64,000 nt of DNA from Oceanospirillum beijerinckii DSM 7166 (GCF_000422425.1 NZ_AULT01000024.1:1-64000), one strand, 5' to 3'. Shown: positions 42,891 through 52,918, counted from the stretch's first letter. Notes: a model not told the origin generated them from the sequence alone. Made by a program: numbers and translations.

Positions 42891-43595
42891 ATGCGCATAC
42901 ATGTTTTACAACATGTTCCTTACGAAGGCCCGGGCAGTATTGCTCGCTGGGCTGAAAAAAATGAATACCTGCTTACCTTGACTCGTTTTTACGCTGGCGA
43001 TTCTCTGCCTGATCAGGACAGCTACGATATGCTGTTGATTCTGGGTGGCCCTATGGGCGTGAACGACACTAAAAAAGTGCCTTGGCTTAAAGAAGAAAAG
43101 CACTTTATCAGCGAAGCCATTGAGCAGGGAAAAATGGTTCTGGGCATCTGCTTAGGTGCACAGCTGGTAGCCAATGTACTGGGTGCAAAAATTAAGAAAA
43201 ATGAGCACCGCGAGATCGGCTGGTATCCGATCACAGCCACACCTAATGCCATGGTGCTGGGGTTACCGCAACAATTCCAGGCATTCCACTGGCATGGCGA
43301 TACGTTTGGCCTGCCTGATGGCGCGATTCCTATCGGTACCAGCGACGGTTGTGAGAACCAGGGTTTTATCTATCAGGATCGGGTTGTTGCGCTTCAATTC
43401 CACCTGGAAACCACACCTGAAGCAGCAAAAGAATTGATTGATGCCTGCGCCCATGAAATCGACGACGGCCCTCATTGTCAACCAGCAGAGGCGATGCTTG
43501 TTGATTTGGAGTTGTTTAGTGAAGCCAACCAGCGTATGGAACAGATTATGAGCTATATGCTCAGCCAGATGGAAACTGACTGGTATATGGGTTAA
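42891..43595 (+). CDS. Class I glutamine amidotransferase-like protein
   Basis: 234 residues, GMP-synthase-type GATase fold. The nucleophile elbow MVLGICLGAQLVANVLG contains the cysteine; LLILGGPMGVND forms the oxyanion site and ALQFHLETTPE the His/Glu pair. Stand-alone proteins of this kind are often annotated as GMP synthase-like but lack a synthase partner; some hydrolyse gamma-glutamyl compounds. Monocistronic, with a terminator directly after. A ggt gene is 3.7 kb away, but no link is shown. Confidence 0.88.
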   Translation: MRIHVLQHVPYEGPGSIARWAEKNEYLLTLTRFYAGDSLPDQDSYDMLLILGGPMGVNDTKKVPWLKEEKHFISEAIEQGKMVLGICLGAQLVANVLGAKIKKNEHREIGWYPITATPNAMVLGLPQQFQAFHWHGDTFGLPDGAIPIGTSDGCENQGFIYQDRVVALQFHLETTPEAAKELIDACAHEIDDGPHCQPAEAMLVDLELFSEANQRMEQIMSYMLSQMETDWYMG

Positions 43596-43614
43596 AGATA
43601 GATAGCTGTAACGA

Positions 43615-43645
43615 AAAATGCTCCTGAGTACTCAGGAGCATTTTT
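43615..43645. terminator. Terminator of the GATase gene
   Basis: AAAAATGCTCCTGAG and CTCAGGAGCATTTTT form a nearly perfect palindrome; it works in both directions. Confidence 0.9.
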
Positions 43646-43753
43646 CACATTATAGTCAAACAAGCCGCCCCAAAATAGAGCCAATCCATTTAAGATCAAG
43701 CGCCTCTTCCAGGATTAATCTCTAGACAGACCTCAAGAGATCTAAGCGAATCT

Positions 43754-44953
43754 CTACGATAAAAGCATCACTAAACGCTTAATCCCCTCCTCCATCTCTG
43801 GTAAAGAGATCTGACTGAAGCTTAAACGCAAACAGCGATTTCCATCTGCCGCAATAGTAAAAGAGCTACCCGGCAAGACAACAACCCCTGCTTCGATCCC
43901 CTGCTGAAGTAGGCGCTGACAATCCGCCTCCAGCGTCAACCAAAAAAACATCCCCCCGGCAGGAGATTGCCAACTAACCCCTTTGGGCAAGTAATCAACC
44001 AGTAAGCGATGCATATTGTCACGCTTAGATCGGTAATGTTTCTGTAGCTGTTCAATGTGAGTAGGCAAGGTACCCTGTTGCAGAAAGCGAGCAATCAACA
44101 ACTGCCCTAAACGATTAGTGTGTAGATCCGTTGCCTGTTTTGCCCGATACAGATAAGGATATAGCTCAGGATGAGCCACCATAAAACCAGTGCGCAGACC
44201 TGGCCACAACATTTTGGAAAAAGAACCCAAATAGATCCAGGGCGACTGCTTCACGTAATGGCAGATAGGGCGGGTAAAGACTCCATCATAGTTCAGCGCC
44301 CGATAAGGATCATCCTCAACCAAAACAACACCGTAACGGTCAACCAGCTGCGCAATATCGATGCGCTCCTGCTCGCTGTAGCAGTATCCGGTTGGGTTCT
44401 GAAACGTTGGGATAAGATAGAGCATTCGAGGTTGACGTGTTTGTAACAACTGCTCCAACGCATCCAGGTCGTTCCCATGACCAGATAATGTAAAAGGCAA
44501 TAGCTCAGCACCTAAACCATTCAAAATCTGTAACATTGCCAGATAACTGGGATCTTCAACAATCACTTCACTGCCAGGATCAACCAGCAAACGTGCAGCC
44601 AGATCCAGCCCTTGCTGAGAACCAGAAGTGATCAGAATTTGACCTTCTTCACAAGCTAATCCTTCACCAGACAACCAGCTTACCAGTTGCTGTTTTAGCA
44701 GCCTCTCTCCCTCTGAAGTCCCATACTGAACCACACTGGCCAACTCCTGTGATGATAGTTGTGGTAGCTCTGGCATAACAACAGCATCAGGCAAGCCGCC
44801 GGCAAAAGAGATCATTCCCGGTTGCTGACTCACTGACAGTATCTCTCTGACCGGCGAACCGGGTAAACGTTTGCCGTAATCCGATAACGACAATGTCTGT
44901 ATTTCAGGTATCTGGGGGGATATCTGTGCAGGGATATCCAGCTGTAGGGCCAT
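43754..44953 (-). CDS. PLP-dependent aminotransferase, class I/II (LysN-like)
   Basis: 399 residues from the ATG at 44953, which has AAGGAG upstream; an ATG at 44989 would add a basic 12-residue leader. PIRE-like GSPVREIL, FAGGLPD, ITSGSQQGLDLAARLL, the YLIPTFQNPTGY substrate segment, EDDPYRALNY and the PLP lysine in YLGSFSKMLWPGLRTGF are present. This is the aminotransferase group that includes 2-aminoadipate and branched-chain/aromatic transaminases and is close to the catalytic domain of MocR regulators. It is divergent from a MocR-type regulator gene, its probable controller. Confidence 0.9.
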   Translation of the reverse strand: MALQLDIPAQISPQIPEIQTLSLSDYGKRLPGSPVREILSVSQQPGMISFAGGLPDAVVMPELPQLSSQELASVVQYGTSEGERLLKQQLVSWLSGEGLACEEGQILITSGSQQGLDLAARLLVDPGSEVIVEDPSYLAMLQILNGLGAELLPFTLSGHGNDLDALEQLLQTRQPRMLYLIPTFQNPTGYCYSEQERIDIAQLVDRYGVVLVEDDPYRALNYDGVFTRPICHYVKQSPWIYLGSFSKMLWPGLRTGFMVAHPELYPYLYRAKQATDLHTNRLGQLLIARFLQQGTLPTHIEQLQKHYRSKRDNMHRLLVDYLPKGVSWQSPAGGMFFWLTLEADCQRLLQQGIEAGVVVLPGSSFTIAADGNRCLRLSFSQISLPEMEEGIKRLVMLLS

Positions 44954-45164
44954 AGGAGCTCTCCTTTTTCGCCGTTTATTGTGGTTCATTTAGTGCCTGT
45001 TACTGCCCGTTATCGACCGCAGCCGTAACAGTCTTACGTACAACTATTATGGAAACGTACTAGGCAAACAGAATAGAGACAGATAAGCTAACCACCAACA
45101 CACAGATACAATATCAAGCAAACAGATCAATAAAATCAGATCTAAAACCTAAAAGAGCAAACAG

Positions 45165-46598
45165 ATGGTAAAAAATAAGCAAAATAACACCAGTAAAGAT
45201 GCCCATCTGTATCTAAGCGCCAGTCAAAAGCTCAAACAGCTGATCTCACAGCATAAAGACCCAACACAGAAGCTTCCCAGCTTACGTCAGATCAGCGAGC
45301 GCTTTTCCATTAGCTTAAGCACCGCTCAGAGCGCTTATCAGGTATTGATTGATGACGGCCTGATTCAGGTACGGCCTCGCTCCGGCTATTTCCTTACAAC
45401 AAAATCCGACCCTCAGCTGCAACCACAAGTCCCAGCACCAGATCCAGGGGCCAAGCGGGTACAAATTGGTGAATTGGTAGTACAGATGCTGGCTCTCACC
45501 CGCCAACAACCTGTCATCAATCTTGGTACAGCAGTACCGGAACCACAGCTTCTACCCTTGGATACCATAGCCAAAGCGCAACGTCGTATTAGCCAACGCC
45601 AGCGCTGGGCTTATGGCAGCTATAGTCCCAGTAGCGGTGAACCGGCCTTGCAGGCCGCGCTGGCAGAATATCTGCAGCAGAAAGAAATACCATGCAGTGC
45701 AGAGCAACTTCTGATCACCAACGGCTGCACCGAAGCACTACGACTGGCTTTAATTAACAGCACCCAACCTGGCGATGTCATCGCCATCGAATCTCCCACC
45801 TACTTTACTGTGTTGCTACAACTTGAAAGCCTGGGTTTAAGAGCGCTGGAGATCCCGACTTCTCCCGAAACAGGAATCGACCTGAAACATTTGGCTACCA
45901 TGATGTCTGCAATCAAGGTGAACGCCTGCGTGGTCAACCCCGTAGGCCATAATCCCCTGGGTTTTGTTATGCCTGATGACAAGAAACAGGCACTGATAGA
46001 ACTGTGCCACAATCATGGTACTCATCTAATTGAAGATGTGATCAATCTGGACCTGACTTACCATAACCATAACTCCCGCTCGCTAAAAGCATTGGATAAC
46101 TACGGCTTAGTCAGCCAATGCGGCTCCTTCTCAAAAAGTCTGTCACCGGCTTTACGGGTAGGCTGGCTGCTGCCCAGTCATCAGCTAACACAAATCACCA
46201 CTAGCAAATTTATCAGTAATGTCAGTGTCAGCACACCATGCCAGCTCACCATTGCAACAATGCTGGAAAAAGGCTGGTATCAGAAAGCAGTCAATAAACA
46301 TAGAGGACAGCATGCCGAACGGGTACAGAAAACCAGGGAGTGGATCTTACAGCGCTTCCCGCAAGGCACCCGCGTATCACTACCGCAAGCGGGATTTGTG
46401 CTTTGGGTCGAACTCCCGGAACCTTATCAGGCGATGCCGATTCACCAAAAAGCCCTGGAAAAAGGTGTGCTGTTTCTGCCTGGGGATGTGTTCTCTCCGA
46501 CCAGCGATCTCTATAGCCGCTATCTAAGGATCAACTGCTGCGCCTGTAAACCGGAAGAAGTATTGGAAGGGGTAAAGAGAATTGCCAGATGTTTTTAG
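45165..46598 (+). CDS. MocR-family transcription regulator (GntR HTH + aminotransferase domain)
   Basis: 477 residues. Residues about 10-85 are a GntR winged helix (LPSLRQISERFSISLSTAQSAYQVLIDDGL). After a linker, the aminotransferase-like domain (about 115-477) has LLITNGCTEALRLAL, VVNPVGHNPLGFVMP, and the PLP lysine in QCGSFSKSLSPALRVGW. MocR proteins (GabR, PdxR, TauR) sense amines or PLP compounds through this domain. The shared intergenic region with the divergent aminotransferase gene suggests that it regulates that gene and itself. Confidence 0.92.
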   Translation: MVKNKQNNTSKDAHLYLSASQKLKQLISQHKDPTQKLPSLRQISERFSISLSTAQSAYQVLIDDGLIQVRPRSGYFLTTKSDPQLQPQVPAPDPGAKRVQIGELVVQMLALTRQQPVINLGTAVPEPQLLPLDTIAKAQRRISQRQRWAYGSYSPSSGEPALQAALAEYLQQKEIPCSAEQLLITNGCTEALRLALINSTQPGDVIAIESPTYFTVLLQLESLGLRALEIPTSPETGIDLKHLATMMSAIKVNACVVNPVGHNPLGFVMPDDKKQALIELCHNHGTHLIEDVINLDLTYHNHNSRSLKALDNYGLVSQCGSFSKSLSPALRVGWLLPSHQLTQITTSKFISNVSVSTPCQLTIATMLEKGWYQKAVNKHRGQHAERVQKTREWILQRFPQGTRVSLPQAGFVLWVELPEPYQAMPIHQKALEKGVLFLPGDVFSPTSDLYSRYLRINCCACKPEEVLEGVKRIARCF

Positions 46599-46792
46599 AG
46601 CACTTAGAAAAAGAATACAGATTGAATTATAGGCTCTTAAAAGCATCCTTACCTGACAACCTGTTGACCTGAAACAACGTACTGAACGGCATACTGTTTA
46701 CATCACGGATATGCAGCTCCATGGCTTTATACGACCCAGGACTCAATGGTTATTATTAGAAGCATCGCCTCCAGCTTTTCAAAATCGATCAC

Positions 46793-47212
46793 TTAAATAA
46801 GCGCCACGCTATTCCGTAACTCCAGCATCATGCCCAAACAGCTTTCACCGCGCATCTCATAAGGATTAAACTCAGAGTTCCCGGAGTACTTAATACACAG
46901 CGGCTTAGTTAGATCACTTTCCGGTACACAACCCATTGCCCAGTCAGAAAATTCCCGTCGAGAGATTTCATCGTACTCCAAAAGTACAACTTGATGATGA
47001 CGGGGATCATTCAGAATATTGTGATAGACCTTGTTTACATTGGTGCGGGCACCTTCCAGGCATTGAAGGAAGTATTTGCGGTTAAAGCATAGCAGACCCG
47101 TCACTTCAACCTTCCCGTTATTCTCTTTGGCAGTAGATATAATTTGTTCTACTTCCTGCATATTAAGCTCATGAGTTACAGCACTACAGTAAATCAAACG
47201 AACTAAGTACAT
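46793..47212 (-). CDS. BLUF-domain blue-light sensor
   Basis: 139 residues, a single BLUF domain with a short tail. The key residues are present: Tyr in VRLIYCSAV near the N-terminus, Asn in TGLLCFNRKYF, and Gln in FLQCLEGARTNV; HHQVVLLEYDEISRREFSDW follows. FAD would be bound non-covalently, and light rearranges the Tyr-Gln hydrogen bond. There is no output domain, so it should act through a partner. GGAG precedes the ATG. The neighbours give no clue to the partner. Confidence 0.92.
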   Translation of the reverse strand: MYLVRLIYCSAVTHELNMQEVEQIISTAKENNGKVEVTGLLCFNRKYFLQCLEGARTNVNKVYHNILNDPRHHQVVLLEYDEISRREFSDWAMGCVPESDLTKPLCIKYSGNSEFNPYEMRGESCLGMMLELRNSVALI

Positions 47213-47268
47213 ATGTCCATCTCCTCAGGCACTCCACATCAGTGTAGACGGTGATATCAATGCTGCAA

Positions 47269-47299
47269 GAAACAGGGGCTTTTTATAAGCCCCTGTTTT
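47269..47299. terminator. Terminator downstream of ggt
   Basis: AAACAGGGGCTT and AAGCCCCTGTTT pair around a short AT loop; T-rich on both sides. Confidence 0.9.
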
Positions 47300-47327
47300 A
47301 CTTCTGTGTCGCTTGAAAGGATGCAGA

Positions 47328-49073
47328 TTAATCCCCCAGCGCTATTCCCTCACGTCGCGGATCAGCCGCACCCACTAACTTGCCATTATCAAAGTGGATG
47401 GCATGCAGGCCTGAGTTCAGGTCACGTACATTCACCTTAAAACCCATCTGTTCCAGCGGTGTTTTAAACTGCTCAGCGGTTGTGCCTTTTTCCAGATCAT
47501 AGGTGCCAAAGCGATTAATCAAGCGAGGCAGGCTCACAGCTTGTTGAATCGGCATGCCCCAATCGATATGAGCGATCAGACTGGAGGCAACATAACCGAT
47601 AATGCGTGATCCACCCGGCGAGCCGATAGCCATATAAGGTTTGCCGTCTTTCATCACAATAGTGGGTGCCATGGAAGAACGAGGACGTTTACCCGGCTCC
47701 AGTCGATTGGCAATAGGGTAACCGTTTTTATGACTGGCAAAGGAGAAATCCGTCAATTCGTTATTAAGCAAAAAGCCGTTACTCATCACACGGGAGCCAA
47801 AACCGTTCTCAATTGTGCTGGTCATCGAAACGATATTACCTGCTTTGTCCACGATCACCAGGTGAGTAGTCGATGGTAACTCAATAGACTCATCATCCGC
47901 TTGGGTCATGGCTTTTTCCCAGCGGGGTTCACCGGCATTGGCTTCTTCTAGTGCCTGACCTGGGGTGATTAATTTGGCTCGCGCTGCCAGATAGTTGGCA
48001 TCCAGAAGACCTTCTGGCATAGGCACATAATCGGTATCAGCCATATAGCGGCCGCGATCAGCAAAAGCTAAGCGGGAAGCATCGCCAATAATCTGCCATG
48101 CCTGCGGACTATCTGCCCCCATGGCTTTCAGGTCAAAGTGGCTGCTGATCCCCAGAATCTGCCCCACGGTTAGCGCCCCTGAGCTTGGAGGCCCCATGCC
48201 ACAGATATCATATTGACGATAAGGGGCACAGGTTACCGAACGCTCCTTTATTTGATAGTTGGCCAAATCCTGCCGGGTTAACAAGCCAGGATTATCAGGA
48301 ATATTGTTCACTCGATTGACGATATCCTGACCGATTTGACCGTGATAAAACGCTGCTGAACCTTCTTTAGCCAGTGTGGCCAGGGTGTTAGCGTACTCTG
48401 GGTTCTTTAGTAGACTGCCCTCAGCAAGAGGTTCACCATCAGGGGTGAAAAAATAAGCCTGGGTATCAGGGTAGCGGCTGAGTCGCTTCTGATCTTTTGC
48501 AATAGCGCCCGCTAAGCGCGACGATACGATGAACCCCTGCTCAGCAGTGATTTGTGCAGGCTCCAGCAATTTAGCCCAGTTCTGGTTGCCGTAGCGGGCG
48601 TGCAATTCAGCCATGAGCTTGACCGTTCCCGGGGTGCCCACTGAACGACCACCTACAACAGCATCAAAGAACTGCAGTGGTTCACCATTTTTGTCCTGAA
48701 ATAGCTCTGGAGTTGCAGCCATCGGTGCTGTTTCACGGCCATCAAAAGTGGTCATTTTTTGACTTTCTGCATCGTAATAAACCAGAAATGCACCACCGCC
48801 TAGACCTGAGGATTGAGGCTCTACCAAGCCCAGCATCGCCTGTACCGCAACCATGGCATCAATAGCTGTGCCACCTGCTTTTAGCACCTCATAACCGGCC
48901 TTTACCGCCAATGGATTGGCGGCAGCGACCATAAAATCATCGGCACTGACACTGGCTTTTTCGGTAAAACCACTGGCCACTTCCGGTGCAATGGCATCTG
49001 TGGTTTGTGCTGCATGTAGATTAAAAGAGAGCAGGGCAGAAGCTATTAATAGGGTTGATCGTTTGAGCTTCAT
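47328..49073 (-). CDS. ggt: Gamma-glutamyltranspeptidase
   Basis: N-terminal-nucleophile hydrolase that cleaves glutathione and other gamma-glutamyl amides in the periplasm. About 581 residues starting at 49073 (MKLKRSTLLI), which suits the AAGGAT ribosome site better than 49082. A signal peptide ends near LNLHAAQ. The self-cleavage threonine is in ELPSTTHLVIVDKAG, dividing large and small subunits; substrate-site motifs GLGGGAFLVYYD, ENGFGSRVMSNGFLLNNELTDF and AIGSPGGSRI are present. Monocistronic, with a terminator. The start region follows a dispersed repeat shared with two ligase genes. Confidence 0.95.
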   Translation of the reverse strand: MKLKRSTLLIASALLSFNLHAAQTTDAIAPEVASGFTEKASVSADDFMVAAANPLAVKAGYEVLKAGGTAIDAMVAVQAMLGLVEPQSSGLGGGAFLVYYDAESQKMTTFDGRETAPMAATPELFQDKNGEPLQFFDAVVGGRSVGTPGTVKLMAELHARYGNQNWAKLLEPAQITAEQGFIVSSRLAGAIAKDQKRLSRYPDTQAYFFTPDGEPLAEGSLLKNPEYANTLATLAKEGSAAFYHGQIGQDIVNRVNNIPDNPGLLTRQDLANYQIKERSVTCAPYRQYDICGMGPPSSGALTVGQILGISSHFDLKAMGADSPQAWQIIGDASRLAFADRGRYMADTDYVPMPEGLLDANYLAARAKLITPGQALEEANAGEPRWEKAMTQADDESIELPSTTHLVIVDKAGNIVSMTSTIENGFGSRVMSNGFLLNNELTDFSFASHKNGYPIANRLEPGKRPRSSMAPTIVMKDGKPYMAIGSPGGSRIIGYVASSLIAHIDWGMPIQQAVSLPRLINRFGTYDLEKGTTAEQFKTPLEQMGFKVNVRDLNSGLHAIHFDNGKLVGAADPRREGIALGD

Positions 49074-49082
49074 TGAATCCAT

Positions 49083-49509
49083 CCTTTTTGTTTTTATTGA
49101 TCATTGCACAGCGAAACAAAAGTATTCGATAACACTGAGACAAAAGTGTTTGGCATCCTTCGGTCAACGATAGGGGGGAATGAAGCACTTTGTTGTAGAT
49201 AAACTTTTGTGAGTGCTTATGATTCCTTCACGATGTCCAGAAATAGAATATTATTTGCCTGAGAAGTTTCTGTTCCACTGATAGGTTGTATTACAGCTGA
49301 TTGCTGATCATAGGATAGTAAATTGATCAGGAAAGGCGAGCGATCTCCTTTCGTGCCAGTTTGACCTTCTTGTGTGCCGTGGGCACTCTGCTCAAGATTA
49401 TTTTTTGTCAAAGTAAAAGAAAATAAGAGGGTTATTTTCTAGTTTGCTACAGTAAGTGGCGGCTTAGAGAATAAGCCGATCATTACACAGCGCTTTTATG
49501 GAGGGATAG
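49083..49509. other. Intergenic region upstream of ggt
   Basis: It contains copy 3 of the dispersed repeat (about 49139-49219) and AT-rich sequence toward the next gene. No gene supported. Confidence 0.5.
49139..49219 (-). repeat. Dispersed leader repeat, copy 3
   Basis: It carries ACAAAAGTGTTT near one end and AAACTTTTGTGAGTGCTTA at the other, as in copy 2, with a diverged centre. It is more diverged than copies 1 and 2 are from each other. Confidence 0.4.
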
Positions 49510-50088
49510 ATGTCATTAGAAGATAAAAAGATGCTATTGGCTGCCGCAGACTCTGAACCTGTGACCGTGAGCATTTCCCGTAAGGTAAAGCCAGGTTGTG
49601 AAGCAGAATATGAGGCTTGGATCTCCGATGTAATCGATGCGGCACGCGACTTTCCCGGCCATCAAGGCGCAAGTGTATTACGCCCCTGTGCAGCAACCCG
49701 TCAGCAGTATGTGATTATTTATCGTTTTGCCAGTTATGAAGACTGTCGGCGCTGGGAAGATTCTGATATTCGGACTCAGTGGTTGGAGAAAATTGAACCC
49801 TGGGTTGATGGTGAAGCAGTTACCCGTCGCGGCACTGGTTTGGAGTTCTGGTTTGACCTACCTGAACTGCCGGCACAAAAGCCGCCTTCACCTCATAAAA
49901 TGGCGTTAGTACTGGTTGTCGTGGTGTTTACGCTGGTGATGGCGATTAATCTAGTTTTTGGCAGTTGGTTAGCTGAGTTGCCCATTGGGTTACGTACCTT
50001 GTTGGTTGTCCTTACCCAAGTATTGCTGATGACTTATATTGTTATGCCCAGGGTGACCAAGATACTGAAGTCCTGGTTATTCAAGTAG
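49510..50088 (+). CDS. Antibiotic-biosynthesis-monooxygenase-fold membrane protein
   Basis: 192 residues. Residues about 15-115 form an ABM-type dimeric alpha/beta barrel (VTVSISRKVKPGCEAEYEAW, HQGASVLRP, YVIIYRFASYEDCRRWEDS). Two hydrophobic segments follow (about 132-152 MALVLVVVVFTLVMAINLVF and about 162-182). The arrangement of a cytoplasmic ABM domain and two-TM tail is common in bacteria, with unknown function. GGAGGGATAG precedes the ATG. Confidence 0.85.
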   Translation: MSLEDKKMLLAAADSEPVTVSISRKVKPGCEAEYEAWISDVIDAARDFPGHQGASVLRPCAATRQQYVIIYRFASYEDCRRWEDSDIRTQWLEKIEPWVDGEAVTRRGTGLEFWFDLPELPAQKPPSPHKMALVLVVVVFTLVMAINLVFGSWLAELPIGLRTLLVVLTQVLLMTYIVMPRVTKILKSWLFK

Positions 50089-50203
50089 CCGAGTTGAGTA
50101 TGAGTCTTTATGAGCGCCCTAGTCCCTTTTAACAATGGAACCTGGGCGCTACCTGCTCAAGGTATAAGTATTTTACATATCGTTGTTTAGGGCATTCGTT
50201 GGA

Positions 50204-52270
50204 TCAAGCCCCAGGAGCCAGTCCGAGCATCTTAAGTACAACACTCTGGCTTTCGGCGATTTCTTGATAGCTTTGATCCCGCCCAGAACCTCCCGCGTGA
50301 CCAGAGTCCATACGGGTGCGTAGATATACGTTATTGATCCCGGCTTGCTGTAGACGGTAGTGCCATTTGGCCGGCTCCCAGTATTGTACCCTTGGGTCAT
50401 TCAGACCTGCTTCGATCCAGAGTAGAGGCTTGCCTGTGGATATAGAATCCTGTGCAGTCAGTCTGAGATTATCGAGCGGGCTATAGTGGCGGATGCGCCA
50501 ATGATCTTCTATATTGCCTGGGTCTCCCCACTCTTCGTACTCCGTCACTGTTAATGGAAGCTCCGGACGGGACATGGTACGCAATACATCAACAAAAGGT
50601 ACTTCGGCCAGTATGCCTGTTATCAGTTCAGGGATACGGTTATAGATCGCACCCAGTACAATGCCAGCAGCACTCCCTCCTTGTATTACCAGTTGTTGGG
50701 GGCTGGTAATATTCCGTTGAATCAGTCCTTGGATTGAGCTTTGCAGATCCCGAATACTATTTTCTTTGTAGCCCAGTCGCCCCTGATGATACCAATGCTC
50801 ACCACAGTCACCCCCGCCTCGCAGGTGAGCCACCGCAAACACGACGCCTCGCTCCATCAGGCTTAAGCGGCTACCGGAGAACCAGGGATCCAAAGCATCG
50901 CCATAAGCGCCGTAGACATACAGTAGCATAGGGGCTGGTTTATCACTGTCTAAGATGTTTGTTTGCCCTACCAGGCTAATGGGCAGTGTATTACCATCCC
51001 AGGTCGGTACGGTGATCTGTTTACTGCTGAACTGGCTCAGGTCAGTGTTGTTCAGTGGCATACGTTTCAGACAGTCCAGCTGCTGGTTAGCCATATCATA
51101 TTGATACAGTGCCGGTGGCTGGTTAAAGGATTCCAGCTCTAAACGCACAAGTTGACTGTTACTAAGCGGGTTGTCTGACAGGTTGATCGATACCAGAGGA
51201 AACGGGGCCTTGAATTCATGCTGGAGTTGGCCGTTCAGGCTTTTGATAAACAAATGCTGTTGGCCCAGAGTATGATCACGACTCAGGATCATCAGATGGC
51301 GATCAAACAGCTCAAAGCCTTCAAAGGTGGTGTACTGACAACCAGGCTCAATCACAGCGCTTTCAATCAGCTGCACCTTATTCAGAGGTGTGTGTTGCTT
51401 TTTAACAGACAGAAGGCTGAAGCATGGATGCTGGCAATTACTGCGGATATAGAGGGTATCACCCAGGCTATCGGCATGGTATTCATGGCCCTCTTCCCTG
51501 GGACTGATCAGTTGCAGCGGTGCCAAAGGGTCTTTGGCAGAAACAAAGTAGTACTCTGAGCTTTGCTTGCTTAAGCTTTCGATAAAGAGAGTCTGCTTAT
51601 CGCGACTCTTGCTGCATCCAACCCAAAAGCGGGCATCTTCTTCGGTAAAAATAACGTGTTGTTCACCGGTCTGAATATTGAGCACCATCACCTGCCAGGG
51701 ACGCTGAGTATCATCCAGAGGAAAACAAAGCAGCAGGCTTTGATCTTCGCTCCAGATAATGTCTGAGGTCAGTGGTGGCAGATCATCAAAATAGGTGATT
51801 TCACCACTGTTCAGGTCCAGTAGCTGCAGTTGATACTGCTCATCACCCTCGGTGTCCAGAGTCATGGCCAACAGCATCTCATCTGGAGAGATTGCTAAAT
51901 CACCCAGATCAAAATAGTTTTCGTCTTTGGCCCAGGGGTTGATGTCCAGATAGCACTTGGCGTTATCTTTCAACCCAATCGGGTAGCGCCAATACTGGGG
52001 ATAGTTCAGAGCTTCGTGGTGTCGGACAAAGTAGCTGAAGTACTCCAGATCTGTAGGATAACTGTCGTAATTCAAAGGTGTACGGTGACGAATTTCCTGA
52101 AACAGTTGCTCCTGAAGAGATGAATTGAGCCATTTATCCGCTTCCAGGTTTTGGGCTGCCAGATAATCCAGGGTTTGTTGAGACTTCTCTTCAAGCCAAA
52201 GCTCAGAATCTTCCGGTAGTTCGCGTTTTAAAAAGTTTGGGTGGTCGTTATTTTGTTTGGCTTGAGACAT
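50204..52270 (-). CDS. Prolyl-oligopeptidase family S9 peptidase (oligopeptidase B-like)
   Basis: 688 residues. An N-terminal beta-propeller (about 75-410) and a C-terminal alpha/beta-hydrolase domain. Landmarks: LLYVYGAYGDALDPWFSGSR, AVAHLRGGGDCGEHWYHQGR, nucleophile QGGSAAGIVLGAI, EVPFVDVLRTM, and the acid and base in GLNDPRVQYW and MDSGHAGGSGR. This pattern fits oligopeptidase B, which cuts short peptides after basic residues. There is no signal peptide, so it is cytoplasmic. No good ribosome site is seen at the chosen ATG. Confidence 0.92.
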   Translation of the reverse strand: MSQAKQNNDHPNFLKRELPEDSELWLEEKSQQTLDYLAAQNLEADKWLNSSLQEQLFQEIRHRTPLNYDSYPTDLEYFSYFVRHHEALNYPQYWRYPIGLKDNAKCYLDINPWAKDENYFDLGDLAISPDEMLLAMTLDTEGDEQYQLQLLDLNSGEITYFDDLPPLTSDIIWSEDQSLLLCFPLDDTQRPWQVMVLNIQTGEQHVIFTEEDARFWVGCSKSRDKQTLFIESLSKQSSEYYFVSAKDPLAPLQLISPREEGHEYHADSLGDTLYIRSNCQHPCFSLLSVKKQHTPLNKVQLIESAVIEPGCQYTTFEGFELFDRHLMILSRDHTLGQQHLFIKSLNGQLQHEFKAPFPLVSINLSDNPLSNSQLVRLELESFNQPPALYQYDMANQQLDCLKRMPLNNTDLSQFSSKQITVPTWDGNTLPISLVGQTNILDSDKPAPMLLYVYGAYGDALDPWFSGSRLSLMERGVVFAVAHLRGGGDCGEHWYHQGRLGYKENSIRDLQSSIQGLIQRNITSPQQLVIQGGSAAGIVLGAIYNRIPELITGILAEVPFVDVLRTMSRPELPLTVTEYEEWGDPGNIEDHWRIRHYSPLDNLRLTAQDSISTGKPLLWIEAGLNDPRVQYWEPAKWHYRLQQAGINNVYLRTRMDSGHAGGSGRDQSYQEIAESQSVVLKMLGLAPGA

Positions 52271-52322
52271 AATAGGATGCTTAAAAATCAGGGTGTTAAT
52301 GCCGACAACGGAAACCGCAGTT

Positions 52323-52742
52323 ATGACTTTTGAAAATTATCAGACTTGGATCTGGGCGATCTATGCATTATCCGCTTTGGTGGTAATGCTTGTCACGCTC
52401 AGAATGACGCGCAACTGGCATAGCGGTGTTAAAGGTTTTTTACGGGTAACCGTTCTGGTATTAATGGCGATGCCTTGGTATGTGCAGCAGGATGCTACCG
52501 GGCCGCTTGCTCCCGCTATTACCGTTGCCGTCTTTGAAGGTGTCACTTTAGGTGGGGATGGCTGGAAGCGTGCTGGGTTACCGCTGATTGCCGTTCTGTC
52601 ATTGGGGTATCTGCTGTGGTTTGCCGGCTGGTGGATTAGCCGCCGCCTCAGTGTTGAAAAAGAGGATAAGCAGCGTGAGCCACACAATGCAGATAGGGAA
52701 AAAGTGGAGCCTTCAATGGACGGGGCCGAAAAAGTGATTTAG
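52323..52742 (+). CDS. Small inner-membrane protein, unknown
   Basis: 139 residues from an ATG at 52323 (an upstream ATG at 52293 is possible). Three or four hydrophobic segments: IWAIYALSALVVMLVTL, FLRVTVLVLMAMPWYV, APAITVAVFEG and PLIAVLSLGYLLWFAGWWI, then a charged cytoplasmic tail. I do not recognise the family. It is divergent from the peptidase gene and about 180 bp before the next gene. Confidence 0.7.
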   Translation: MTFENYQTWIWAIYALSALVVMLVTLRMTRNWHSGVKGFLRVTVLVLMAMPWYVQQDATGPLAPAITVAVFEGVTLGGDGWKRAGLPLIAVLSLGYLLWFAGWWISRRLSVEKEDKQREPHNADREKVEPSMDGAEKVI

Positions 52743-52918
52743 TAATAACTAACTGTTAAAGAATATATTTTTACGCACATTTTCCATTGTGTGTAACAGG
52801 GGAATGCATAACAATATCCCCATTTAATTTTAGTGGGTGGTAACTGGCGTCTGGTGATGAGTCACTCAGGTATCGTCATTGCAGCTTCAAACACGGAAAC
52901 GGTTCGGGAAAATAAAAC

